Origin: an uncultured Phycisphaerales bacterium
GTDB taxonomy: Bacteria > Planctomycetota > Phycisphaerae > WQYP01
Length of the DNA stretch: 5,923 bases
Direction: 5' to 3'
Assembly (NCBI GenBank): GCA_937901265.1
Contig: CALCHA010000110.1
Coordinates: forward strand, 1 to 5,923
Part shown: piece after piece, positions 1 through 5,363 of the stretch
Position numbering within the stretch: the first letter of the stretch is position 1
Layout of the letters: each line of letters begins with the position of its first letter
Notes under the pieces: generated by a model
The model's database searches: none
The model's input: the letters and a program-made list of their open reading frames with translations, nothing else
What the model was told of the DNA's origin: nothing
Position numbers and translations under genes: made by a program

Positions 1-1283
1 CGCTGGTCCCACTGGCGGCCCTGGACGTCGCGTTCTTTGTCGCCGGCGGGACAGAGCTGAACGATGCCATACTTGTCGCAGGCGCGGACATCGGCGGGCT
101 GCGGGGAGACGTGCATCCAGCGGACGTAGTTGGCGTGGTCGTCGCGCATGAGCTTGATGGTCCAGTCGTGCATCCACTCGGGGTAGCCCCCGCCGAGGCC
201 CGCCCACTCGTTGCTGGAGCGCTGGGCGAAGCCCTTGAGGTAGACAAATTTGTCATTGATGTAGATGCCGCCGGTGCCGGCACCGCCCTTGAATTCGGTC
301 TTGCGGAAGCCGGTGGTGGTGTCGGCGACGTCGACGGGCTTTCCATCGACGGTGAGCACGGTGTAGACGTGGTAAAGGTAGGGATCATCGGGGGACCAGA
401 AGTGGGCGTCGGCGAGGGGAACGGCGGTCTGCATGACGGTTTTTTCGCCGGCGACCATATCGACGGGGTCGGCGGAGATTTTGGCGCGGACGACGTTGTC
501 GGCGTCGACGATGTAAGCGGTGAGGCCGACGGTGGCACGGTCCGCGGTTTCGTTGGCGACCTGGGATTCGATGGTGACGGTGGTCTTTTTGCCGGGGATG
601 TCGAAATCACCGGCGTGGACGTAAATGCCGGTGGTCTGCAGGCCGTCGTTGAGCGGGAGCGTCTGGTGGATCTTGCCCGTGACGTGGAGCCAGACGGGGC
701 GGTTGATGCCGCCATGATCGGGGTTGAAGTCGTTGGCGTTCCATTCGTAGGTGGTGCCGGTGGCTTTTTCTTTGTAGGTGGTGCGGTTGTCGAGGTGGAG
801 GGCGAGGACGTTGTCGCCGGATTTGAGGGAGGGGGTGAGGTCGATGCCGTAGGGGGTCACGCCGTTTTCAGAGAGGCCGACCTGCTTGCCATTGAGGAAA
901 ATGTCGGCGGCCTGGCGCATGCCTTCGAACTCGATGAAGACCTTTTGGCCATTGGCGGAGGCGGGGAGGGTGAAGTGCTTGCGGTACCAGACGGTGCCCT
1001 TCCACGCGCCGCGGTCGCCACCGCCGTGGGAGATGATGGTGCGGAAGGAATCCGTTTCGTTGAAGGAATGGGGGGTGGAGATGGACTGCCAGGAGGAATC
1101 ATCGAAGGCGGGATCCTGGGCATTTTCGACGGGGGCGGCGTCTTCTTTGAAGAACTTCCAGCCGGCGTTGAAGTTGTAGGTGACGCGCGGGGTGGCGGGG
1201 GGCGTGAATTTTTCCTGCGCGAAGGCCGGGGCGGCGGCGAGGAGAACGGCCATGGCCAGGGGGAGTGCGAAGTGAGGCTTCAT
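1..1283 (-). CDS. Secreted glycoside hydrolase family 2 protein (beta-galactosidase-like), C-terminus cut off by window edge
   Basis: The 427 visible codons begin with a clear signal peptide: basic MKPH, a hydrophobic stretch, then AFA|QE with cleavage near residue 22, so the enzyme is exported. Residues about 35-205 form the jelly-roll sugar-binding domain of GH2 enzymes (GWKFF near 41, WYRKHF near 99, DIFLNGKQVG near 127, NRPVWLHV near 194). Residues about 215-330 form the Ig-like sandwich, ending in FWSPDDPYLY and TGFRKTEF. The TIM barrel starts near 338 (IYINDKFVYLKG). The family cleaves beta-linked galactose, glucuronic acid, mannose or similar sugars by a retaining mechanism, but both catalytic glutamates lie beyond the edge, so substrate and activity cannot be judged. 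The early barrel is unusual: NYVRWMHVSPQP replaces the common NAIRTSHYPP. The start is supported by GGAG six bases upstream. It lies 92 bp downstream of a same-strand XylR-like regulator, which probably controls it. Confidence 0.9.
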   Translation of the reverse strand, partial: MKPHFALPLAMAVLLAAAPAFAQEKFTPPATPRVTYNFNAGWKFFKEDAAPVENAQDPAFDDSSWQSISTPHSFNETDSFRTIISHGGGDRGAWKGTVWYRKHFTLPASANGQKVFIEFEGMRQAADIFLNGKQVGLSENGVTPYGIDLTPSLKSGDNVLALHLDNRTTYKEKATGTTYEWNANDFNPDHGGINRPVWLHVTGKIHQTLPLNDGLQTTGIYVHAGDFDIPGKKTTVTIESQVANETADRATVGLTAYIVDADNVVRAKISADPVDMVAGEKTVMQTAVPLADAHFWSPDDPYLYHVYTVLTVDGKPVDVADTTTGFRKTEFKGGAGTGGIYINDKFVYLKGFAQRSSNEWAGLGGGYPEWMHDWTIKLMRDDHANYVRWMHVSPQPADVRACDKYGIVQLCPAGDKERDVQGRQWDQ

Positions 1284-1289
1284 AAAGGT

Positions 1290-1293
1290 CTCC
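1290..1293 (-). promoter_or_regulatory. Ribosome binding site of the GH2 gene
   Basis: On the minus strand GGAG is followed by ACCTTT and then ATG, a six-base spacing. This agrees with the start chosen from the signal peptide. Confidence 0.6.
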
Positions 1294-1301
1294 GAACATT
1301 T

Positions 1302-1313
1302 AAAAGGGTGAGC
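1302..1313 (-). promoter_or_regulatory. Operator-like repeat, copy proximal to the GH2 gene
   Basis: The minus strand reads GCTCACCCTTTT, ending 18 bases before the GH2 ATG. It matches 10 of 12 positions with a second copy 50 bp upstream (GTTCGCCCTTTT) and resembles a copy in front of the neighbouring regulator gene. Binding by that regulator is inferred from position only. A similar string occurs by chance inside the glycosyltransferase gene near 3922, so the statistical support is modest. Confidence 0.35.
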
Positions 1314-1351
1314 TAGCAAGAAAGACGGCGATGGGGACGATTTAATGCCAC

Positions 1352-1363
1352 AAAAGGGCGAAC
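1352..1363 (-). promoter_or_regulatory. Operator-like repeat, copy distal to the GH2 gene
   Basis: The minus strand reads GTTCGCCCTTTT, 12 bases past the regulator stop codon and 68 bases before the GH2 start. It is a direct repeat of the proximal copy, in the same orientation and 50 bp away. XylR/AraC proteins commonly bind direct repeats, so this is a candidate site. No convincing -35/-10 pair was found in the 92-bp gap, so independent transcription of the hydrolase is not shown. Confidence 0.35.
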
Positions 1364-1375
1364 CTGGGCGAGAGC

Positions 1376-2521
1376 TCAGAAAGGCGTGCCGAGGCGCTTG
1401 CGATACTCCGAGGGAGGAAGGCCGGTCCAGCTGCGAAAAAACCGGGTGAGATTTTCGCTTTGGGAAAAACCCACGGCGCGGGCGATCCGGTGGATGGGCA
1501 GGCGGGTCTGGAGCAGGCGGCGGCGGGCCTCTTCAAGGCGGCGTATGCGGATGCGTTCGCTGAGGGTCTGGCCGAGGGTGTGCTTGAAGCAGCGATCGAG
1601 GAACTGGCGGGACACGTGGACGCTTTGCAGAAGGGTTTTGATGGAGAGGTGGCGGAGGTCGGCCTGGTGGATGAACTTCAGGGCGGCGGCGACGTGAGGG
1701 TCCTCGACGGCGATGATATCGCTGGAGCGGCGGACGACGATTTCCCGCGGCGGGATGAGGAGGCGGGAAGCAGCCTTGCGCGGGCGGGTCATGAGACCGT
1801 CAAGGCGGCGCGCGGATTCAAAGCCGATGCGCGCCAGGTTCTGCGGGATGCTGGAGAGGGGAACCTGCGACAATTCGCAAATGGCGGCGTCATCATCGAC
1901 GCCGAGCAGGGCGAGATCGTCGGGAACGCGGACGCGTTCCTGGCGGCAGGCGTCGAGCAGCGCGCGGCTGATGAAGTCGGCGCCGGCGAAGATGGCGGCG
2001 GGGAACGTGACCGAGGCGAGCCAGCGTTTCACGTTGCGGAGGGCGCCCGGCTTGGCGAGGGCGTTTAAATCGAGGTCGGCCATGGGGAAGGAGAGGATTT
2101 CCGGGACGATACCCTGTGCGGCGAGACATTTCACGAAGCCGTCGCGGCGCTGGTCGGCCCAGTCCCGATGAACGCCGACGAACGCCATCCGGCGAAACCC
2201 GCGGGCGAGGAAATATTCCGCGGCGCGCCGGCCGATGGCGGCATGATCGGACAATACCGAGGGCAGGTCGGGGGTGAGGTCACGCAGCATGTTGACGGCG
2301 ACGACGGGGGAGCGTTGGACACAATCGAGCATTTCCGTCTGGCGCCTGGTGAGGATGCAGAGGAGTCCGTCGGGCGAGTTTGCGATGCCGTCGGGAATTT
2401 CGGGGGTGGTGACGCAGTGGACCTGCCAGGGGTCGCGGAGCGACCGCACATAGAAGCTGATGCCCTCCATGATCTCTCGCCAGATGGAACCGTAGCTGGA
2501 TTCAACAAGCACGCGCCGCAT
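1376..2521 (-). CDS. XylR-like transcriptional regulator: LacI-type sugar-sensing domain fused to AraC DNA-binding domain
   Basis: The 381-residue protein has the XylR layout. Residues 1-265 form a periplasmic-binding-protein-like sensor, starting with RRVLVESSYG and containing VPDDLALLGVDDD near 199 and the LacI-like tail PLSSIPQNLARIGFESARRL near 221. Residues about 275-381 form an AraC domain with two helix-turn-helix units: near 292-313 (LSIKTLLQSVHVSRQFLDRCF) in the first part, and IHRIARAVGFSQSENLTRFF near 343-362. In this family a sugar binds the sensor and changes DNA binding. The ligand here is unknown, but the adjacent GH2 gene points to a sugar released by that enzyme. An in-frame ATG 57 codons upstream exists; I prefer the start at 2521 because homology begins there, GGAGAG lies just before it, and the extra sequence crosses the promoter region. 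The prepilin-like gene is divergent. Family assignment is firm, ligand and targets are inferred. Confidence 0.9.
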   Translation of the reverse strand: MRRVLVESSYGSIWREIMEGISFYVRSLRDPWQVHCVTTPEIPDGIANSPDGLLCILTRRQTEMLDCVQRSPVVAVNMLRDLTPDLPSVLSDHAAIGRRAAEYFLARGFRRMAFVGVHRDWADQRRDGFVKCLAAQGIVPEILSFPMADLDLNALAKPGALRNVKRWLASVTFPAAIFAGADFISRALLDACRQERVRVPDDLALLGVDDDAAICELSQVPLSSIPQNLARIGFESARRLDGLMTRPRKAASRLLIPPREIVVRRSSDIIAVEDPHVAAALKFIHQADLRHLSIKTLLQSVHVSRQFLDRCFKHTLGQTLSERIRIRRLEEARRRLLQTRLPIHRIARAVGFSQSENLTRFFRSWTGLPPSEYRKRLGTPF

Positions 2522-2524
2522 GGG

Positions 2525-2530
2525 CTCTCC
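2525..2530 (-). promoter_or_regulatory. Ribosome binding site of the XylR-like regulator
   Basis: The minus strand has GGAGAG, then CCC and ATG; the GGAG core is five bases from the start. It decides in favour of the ATG at 2521 over the in-frame ATG at 2692. Confidence 0.6.
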
Positions 2531-2542
2531 GGGGAGGGATTG

Positions 2543-2553
2543 AAAAGGCGAAC
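2543..2553 (-). promoter_or_regulatory. Operator-like repeat before the regulator gene
   Basis: The minus strand reads GTTCGCCTTTT, the motif found twice before the GH2 gene but lacking one C. It ends 21 bases before the regulator ATG, close to the 18-base distance of the proximal copy at the GH2 gene. This would fit autoregulation by the XylR-like protein, which is an inference. Confidence 0.3.
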
Positions 2554-2581
2554 GCAACCGGTACTTAACATGCGTCGACAG

Positions 2582-2587
2582 ACTATA
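2582..2587 (-). promoter_or_regulatory. Possible -10 element for the regulator gene
   Basis: The minus strand reads TATAGT, five of six bases of the sigma-70 consensus, in an otherwise GC-rich stretch 60 bases before the regulator start. The position where a -35 element would sit (TCGCAG at 17-bp spacing) is a poor match, so a promoter is only suggested. Confidence 0.3.
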
Positions 2588-2665
2588 GCCTAACGACGTG
2601 GGGACTGCGAGGGGAGGTTCAGAATGGATAGGTCGGCTGTCAAAAATGACCGCGTCGTGCGGCGG

Positions 2666-2694
2666 CGTTGAACTTAAAGTACTGAACGTCAACG
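2666..2694. promoter_or_regulatory. Inverted repeat CGTTGA-N17-TCAACG upstream of the prepilin-like gene
   Basis: Perfect 6-bp arms (2666-2671 and 2689-2694) enclose an AT-richer core that also holds a direct repeat of TGAAC (2669-2673 and 2683-2687). It lies 29 bases before the prepilin-like ATG. It may be a protein-binding site in the divergent promoter region. No clear -35/-10 pair was found beside it. Confidence 0.3.
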
Positions 2695-2710
2695 GACCTG
2701 CAAGTCATTT

Positions 2711-2717
2711 GAAGAGG
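2711..2717 (+). promoter_or_regulatory. Ribosome binding site of the prepilin-like gene
   Basis: GAAGAGG is followed by TATGCC and ATG, a six-base spacing. It fixes the start at 2724 and rules out the longer reading from 2598, whose extra 42 codons would also push the prepilin leader away from the N-terminus. Confidence 0.65.
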
Positions 2718-2723
2718 TATGCC

Positions 2724-3545
2724 ATGCAACGTCGTCGTTCAGGTTTCACGCTGATCGAGCTGCTGGTGGTGGTGGCGATCATTGCACTGCTGATCTCGAT
2801 CCTGTTGCCCAGCCTCGGCCGAGCGAGAGCGCAGGCGAAAAAGACCGCGTGTGCGAGCAACCTGCACCAGATCGGCATTGCGCTGACGACCTACTCGGTG
2901 GAATTCAACAATGACCTGCCGGTGGAAACGGGGCGTCATCACGAGAGTTATGGTTATGCCAGCGGCGTGACAGCGTATCACTACATGCGCCGCGGCGAAG
3001 CGGGTGTGGGGCCCTATGTGTTTCCGAATGGATCGACGGAGACCACGCACTGGCGCGAACTGCTCTGCATGGACAACGCCATCATCACGGATCCGCGAGT
3101 GTACTATTGTCCGGGGCAGAGCAATCCGACCTGGAGCTACAACAAGCCCGCCAGTTCAACGACGAATCCCTACGACTTCCTGAACCCGATTAATGACCAC
3201 GCCGGATACCAGTACCAGCTTCACATGGGCGAAAACCCGACGCACTCCAACATTCTGGTCACAGGCTCGGCGGCACAGAATGTGGATGGAACCTTCGTCG
3301 GCGCAGCCTACACCAAGATAACGCAGATGCCCAAGGATCTGTGGCTCATGTCGGACAAGATTTACGACGTCATCTCGATCCCGCACGCGAACAACTCGGG
3401 CGAGAACGGTCTTTTCGGCGATGCCCATGTCGAGTTTGGCAGCAACGCCAAGGTGAAGACGCTCGTTAGTTTTCCCAACCCTTATGGCGGGCAGGCGTAC
3501 AACGTGATTTACCTCTTGGAAGGCAGCGCCATGAAGTCCAAGTGA
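2724..3545 (+). CDS. Prepilin-type N-terminal cleavage/methylation domain protein (type II secretion pseudopilin-like)
   Basis: The 273-residue protein starts with a short basic leader, MQRRRSG, followed by a textbook prepilin signal: cleavage between Gly7 and Phe8, with Glu12 at position +5 and a hydrophobic helix to about residue 30. Such proteins are cut and N-methylated by a PilD-type peptidase and assemble in, or are anchored to, the inner membrane. The region after the helix ([21 protein letters not shown]) is typical of the large PulG-like families of Planctomycetota, Lentisphaerota and Verrucomicrobiota. The C-terminus has [19 protein letters not shown] near 220-238, matching the H-x-DG-type ending of those families, but with eleven residues after the His and DA instead of DG. 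Cysteines at 43, 115 and 129 may be structural. The gene reads less GC-rich than its neighbours. It is divergent from the regulator and ends in its own terminator, so it is monocistronic. A minor pilin or surface protein serving polysaccharide use is plausible but unproven. Confidence 0.88.
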   Translation: MQRRRSGFTLIELLVVVAIIALLISILLPSLGRARAQAKKTACASNLHQIGIALTTYSVEFNNDLPVETGRHHESYGYASGVTAYHYMRRGEAGVGPYVFPNGSTETTHWRELLCMDNAIITDPRVYYCPGQSNPTWSYNKPASSTTNPYDFLNPINDHAGYQYQLHMGENPTHSNILVTGSAAQNVDGTFVGAAYTKITQMPKDLWLMSDKIYDVISIPHANNSGENGLFGDAHVEFGSNAKVKTLVSFPNPYGGQAYNVIYLLEGSAMKSK

Positions 3546-3562
3546 TTTTCAGTTCACCACGT

Positions 3563-3598
3563 GAGGCGGGACCGCTTTGGCGGTCTCGCTTCGTTTTT
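3563..3598 (+). terminator. Rho-independent terminator of the prepilin-like gene
   Basis: A 13-bp stem (3563-3575 with 3580-3592, including two G-U pairs) closes a TTTG loop and is followed by GTTTTT. It starts 18 bases after the stop codon. On the opposite strand no T-run follows the hairpin, so it should not serve the convergent glycosyltransferase gene. Confidence 0.85.
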
Positions 3599-3636
3599 GC
3601 CCCGTGAGTGAAGCGTGAACTCCGGGCGATTCCTAT

Positions 3637-4452
3637 TCACGAGGCGGGCGGATTATCGGTCGGCTTGGGCTCATTCGGCAATTCGCGGCCGTAGAGGACG
3701 GAGTATTTGAGCGTCGCGCCGATCGTCGATTTGAGGGCGATGGTGAGACCGAAGCGGCCGTCGAGGAAGGCGCCTTTGAGGAGGTAGTATTTGAGGAAGG
3801 TGAGGCCGGGGCGGGTGAGGAGTTCGAGGAGAGTGGCGCGTTTGCCGCGGGCTTGCATGGCGTCGGCGAGGATGCGGGCGTGCTCTTCCATGCGTGGCCC
3901 GTCGCAGAAATCTTTGGGGGAAAAGGGGGTGAGGCGGTTGTGCAGAAGGGGGTGGCGGAGGTTGCGGGTGGCGAAGCCATACTTGGGAGTGCGGATTTCG
4001 GGGGCGGATTGCGCGGCCCACACCGTGCGGTTTTTGTGAACGAGGCGGGTCTGGCAATCGGGAGACCAGCAGCGGACGTAGCGTTTGGCGATGTAGTTCT
4101 TGCGCGGCATCTGAAAGATGGCGGCGGTGGCGAGGCGCTGGTCGGTGAGGCCAAGGATCTCCTCGCGAAGCTTGTCGGAGACCTCTTCGTCGGCATCGAG
4201 CAGGAGGACCCAGTCGGTGGGGCAGAGGGAGGCGGCGAATTGCCGCTGGGGGTTGTAGCCGCGGAAGGGCTCTTGGACGATTTTCACACCGCGGCCGGCG
4301 GGGCCCGGGTGGCTTTTGCAGATCTCGATAGTGGCGTCGGTGGAGCCGGAATCGACGACGACGATGGAGTGGCACCAGGTGAGCGAGTCGAGGGCCAGGC
4401 GGATGCGCTGGGCCTGATTTTTGGCGATGATACAGGCGGAGATGGGGGGCAT
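3637..4452 (-). CDS. Glycosyltransferase family 2 protein, WaaE/LgtF-like
   Basis: The 271-residue protein is a cytoplasmic or membrane-associated GT-A transferase. It opens with ISACIIAKNQAQRI (residues 4-17), then VVVDSGSTD (31-39), the nucleotide-binding strand, and WVLLLDADEE (81-90), whose DAD should bind the metal and sugar nucleotide. GYNPQRQFA near 65-73 and CWSPDCQTRLVHK near 128-140 are typical of the group resembling lipopolysaccharide-core beta-1,4-glucosyltransferases. The tail from about 212 (RPGLTFLKYYLLKGAFLDG) is also characteristic and may lie against the membrane. The likely role is adding a hexose to lipopolysaccharide core or another envelope glycan; donor and acceptor are unknown. 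No Shine-Dalgarno sequence precedes the ATG. Instead a heptamer repeat array ends four bases upstream, and an in-frame TGA inside that array excludes a longer protein unless the CTG four codons upstream is used. Confidence 0.88.
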   Translation of the reverse strand: MPPISACIIAKNQAQRIRLALDSLTWCHSIVVVDSGSTDATIEICKSHPGPAGRGVKIVQEPFRGYNPQRQFAASLCPTDWVLLLDADEEVSDKLREEILGLTDQRLATAAIFQMPRKNYIAKRYVRCWSPDCQTRLVHKNRTVWAAQSAPEIRTPKYGFATRNLRHPLLHNRLTPFSPKDFCDGPRMEEHARILADAMQARGKRATLLELLTRPGLTFLKYYLLKGAFLDGRFGLTIALKSTIGATLKYSVLYGRELPNEPKPTDNPPAS

Positions 4453-4456
4453 TTTA

Positions 4457-4491
4457 GAAGTCAGAAGTCAGAATTGAGAAGTCAGAAGAGA
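4457..4491. repeat. Tandem heptamer array 1, five units (GAAGTCA type)
   Basis: Read on the plus strand the units are GAAGTCA, GAAGTCA, GAATTGA, GAAGTCA and GAAGAGA: three perfect and two degenerate copies with strict 7-bp period. The array nearly fills the 43-bp gap between the DUF2892-like stop codon and the glycosyltransferase start. On the transcribed minus strand it is pyrimidine-rich and occupies the place of the ribosome binding site. Confidence 0.85.
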
Positions 4492-4495
4492 GACA

Positions 4496-4717
4496 TTAAA
4501 GAGGGGTTTTGAGGCCCATGGCGCGCAGGGCGCACCACTTTTTCTGGGCTTCGTAGAGGCAGAAGATTCCGGCGGCGGCGGCCGCACCGACGATGATCCA
4601 GAGCCACCAGGTGGCCGACCACCAGGCGAGGCCGGCGAGCATGGCGGCGACCAGCAGCGCCATGATGCCATAGACGCGACGGAAGCGGGCACCGGCATTG
4701 TCGATGTTGCATTGCAT
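4496..4717 (-). CDS. Small DUF2892-like (YgaP transmembrane-type) membrane protein
   Basis: The 73-residue protein begins MQCNIDNAGARFRRVYGI, like the MxCNxGxxDRxxRxxxG start of DUF2892 / YgaP-like transmembrane domains. Two hydrophobic segments follow, about residues 17-33 and 36-55, joined by a short Trp-rich turn (AWWSATWWLW). The end, WCALRAMGLKTPL, places a cysteine near the membrane surface and is a recurring tail in this kind of protein as I recall it. The biochemical function of the family is not known. A GTG eight codons upstream (4741) is an alternative start, but neither site has a Shine-Dalgarno sequence, and the conserved MxCN motif favours ATG at 4717. Heptamer arrays lie on both sides of the gene. 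It shares strand and short gaps with spoVG and the glycosyltransferase, so cotranscription is possible, without any evident functional link. Confidence 0.75.
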   Translation of the reverse strand: MQCNIDNAGARFRRVYGIMALLVAAMLAGLAWWSATWWLWIIVGAAAAAGIFCLYEAQKKWCALRAMGLKTPL

Positions 4718-4731
4718 GCGCGCAATGGTAA

Positions 4732-4779
4732 GGGGGGACACTTAAAACTCAAAACGTCGAACGTCGAACGTCTCCCCCC
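4732..4779. repeat. G6A/TC6 inverted repeat enclosing heptamer array 2
   Basis: GGGGGGA at 4732-4738 is exactly complementary to TCCCCCC at 4773-4779, leaving a 34-base loop made almost wholly of heptamer array 2. In the spoVG-to-DUF2892 direction this could fold into a G-C stem. No T-run follows, so it is not a standard terminator; it might act as a processing or pausing structure. Confidence 0.4.
4740..4774. repeat. Tandem heptamer array 2, five units (ACGTCGA type)
   Basis: The plus-strand units are ACTTAAA, ACTCAAA, ACGTCGA, ACGTCGA and ACGTCTC, keeping a 7-bp period with AC at the start of each. The first two are diverged, the next two identical. It lies in the 72-bp gap between spoVG and the DUF2892-like gene. 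The sequence differs from array 1, but unit length and copy number are the same. Confidence 0.75.
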
Positions 4780-4789
4780 CACCGCCCCG

Positions 4790-5230
4790 TCAGGAGTGAG
4801 GGAGCATTTCGGGCGTCATGGGGTCGCCCCCATCCCCGATTTGTTTGGCCACATAACCGGGTTGCTGGGAATGGAGGAACTCGTTGTTGTAGGCGGCGAG
4901 GATTTCCTTCTCGATCATGTGGCGGCATTCCGCGTTGATGGGGTGGGCGACGTCGCAGTGCATTTTGACGCGTTCGCCGGCGGGGACCATGGCGGGAAGC
5001 GTGGTGCCGCACTGGTTGCAGAAGCGTGCATGGAGGTGATTTTTGCCGCGGCACTGGGCGCAGGTGGCCATGATTTTGCGGGAGGGCATGGCGACGAAAA
5101 GGCCATTGGGGCCATGGATGATCTTGATATCCCGGACGACGAAGCAGCCGTCGATGGTGATGCAGCAGAAGCCGCGGAGGCGGTCCTGACCCATGGGGGC
5201 GAGTTGGATGGTGACATCGGTGATCTTCAC
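4790..5230 (-). CDS. spoVG: SpoVG family nucleic-acid-binding protein with inserted zinc ribbon
   Basis: The 146-residue protein carries the SpoVG fold: KITDVTIQL at the start, ITIDGCFVVRDIKIIHGPNGLFVAMPSRK (in the range 24-52) and DVAHPINAECR at 92-102. SpoVG was named for a Bacillus subtilis septation and sporulation phenotype; homologues bind DNA or RNA and act as regulators. Between the FVAMPSRK strand and DVAHPIN, where most relatives have a short loop, lies a four-cysteine zinc ribbon: Cys57-x2-Cys60-x10-Cys71-x2-Cys74. About 30 residues after the family core, ending in PMTPEMLPHS, extend the protein beyond the usual roughly 85-100 residues. The start is GTG at 5230: AGGAG lies six bases upstream and family similarity begins at once. 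The ATG at 5353 would add 41 unrelated residues. The role here is probably gene regulation through DNA or RNA binding, by family inference only. Confidence 0.92.
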   Translation of the reverse strand: MKITDVTIQLAPMGQDRLRGFCCITIDGCFVVRDIKIIHGPNGLFVAMPSRKIMATCAQCRGKNHLHARFCNQCGTTLPAMVPAGERVKMHCDVAHPINAECRHMIEKEILAAYNNEFLHSQQPGYVAKQIGDGGDPMTPEMLPHS

Positions 5231-5236
5231 GGGGCA

Positions 5237-5241
5237 CTCCT
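5237..5241 (-). promoter_or_regulatory. Ribosome binding site fixing the GTG start of spoVG
   Basis: The minus strand reads AGGAG, TGCCCC, GTG. This is the best Shine-Dalgarno match in the window and shows that the gene begins at a GTG, not at the upstream in-frame ATG. Confidence 0.8.
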
Positions 5242-5329
5242 GAGGGCAAGGACGGCCGGGCGGGGATAAAAGGTGGGCCGGCGCGTGGCGTGAATAGCGA
5301 AAGAGCTCGTGGGGAGAAGGACGCCGATC

Positions 5330-5360
5330 AGCATAGCATCCCAATCGAGGCAACGATCAA
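5330..5360 (-). promoter_or_regulatory. Weak candidate promoter for spoVG
   Basis: On the minus strand TTGATC (5360-5355) and TATGCT (5335-5330) each match the sigma-70 boxes at four of six positions, but the spacing is 19 bp, longer than ideal. It would give a leader of about 90 bases. Confidence 0.25.
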
Positions 5361-5363
5361 GGT

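Noticed and set aside
111..1316. A 401-codon plus-strand open frame opposite the GH2 gene
   Set aside because: Its translation is a low-complexity Gly/Val/Asp/Glu-rich string, as expected when a gene with C at most third positions is read antisense in high-GC DNA. The minus strand encodes a coherent GH2 protein with signal peptide.
1460..2068. A 202-codon plus-strand open frame opposite the regulator gene
   Set aside because: It has the same antisense composition artefact, no ribosome binding site and no recognisable domain.
2639..2650. GTCA-AAAA-TGAC palindrome in the divergent region
   Set aside because: Four-base arms are too short to claim a site without conservation data.
2522..2692. 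N-terminal extension of the regulator from the ATG at 2692
   Set aside because: The added 57 residues show no domain, the family similarity begins at the ATG at 2521, and that site has a ribosome binding site.
3614..3641. CGTGAA-N16-TTCACG inverted repeat as terminator for the glycosyltransferase gene
   Set aside because: The arms are only 6 bp with a long loop, they overlap the stop codon, and no T-run follows on the minus strand.
3853..4512. A 219-codon plus-strand open frame opposite the glycosyltransferase gene
   Set aside because: It is Gly/Ala/Val-rich without a recognisable domain, and the minus strand carries clear GT2 motifs.
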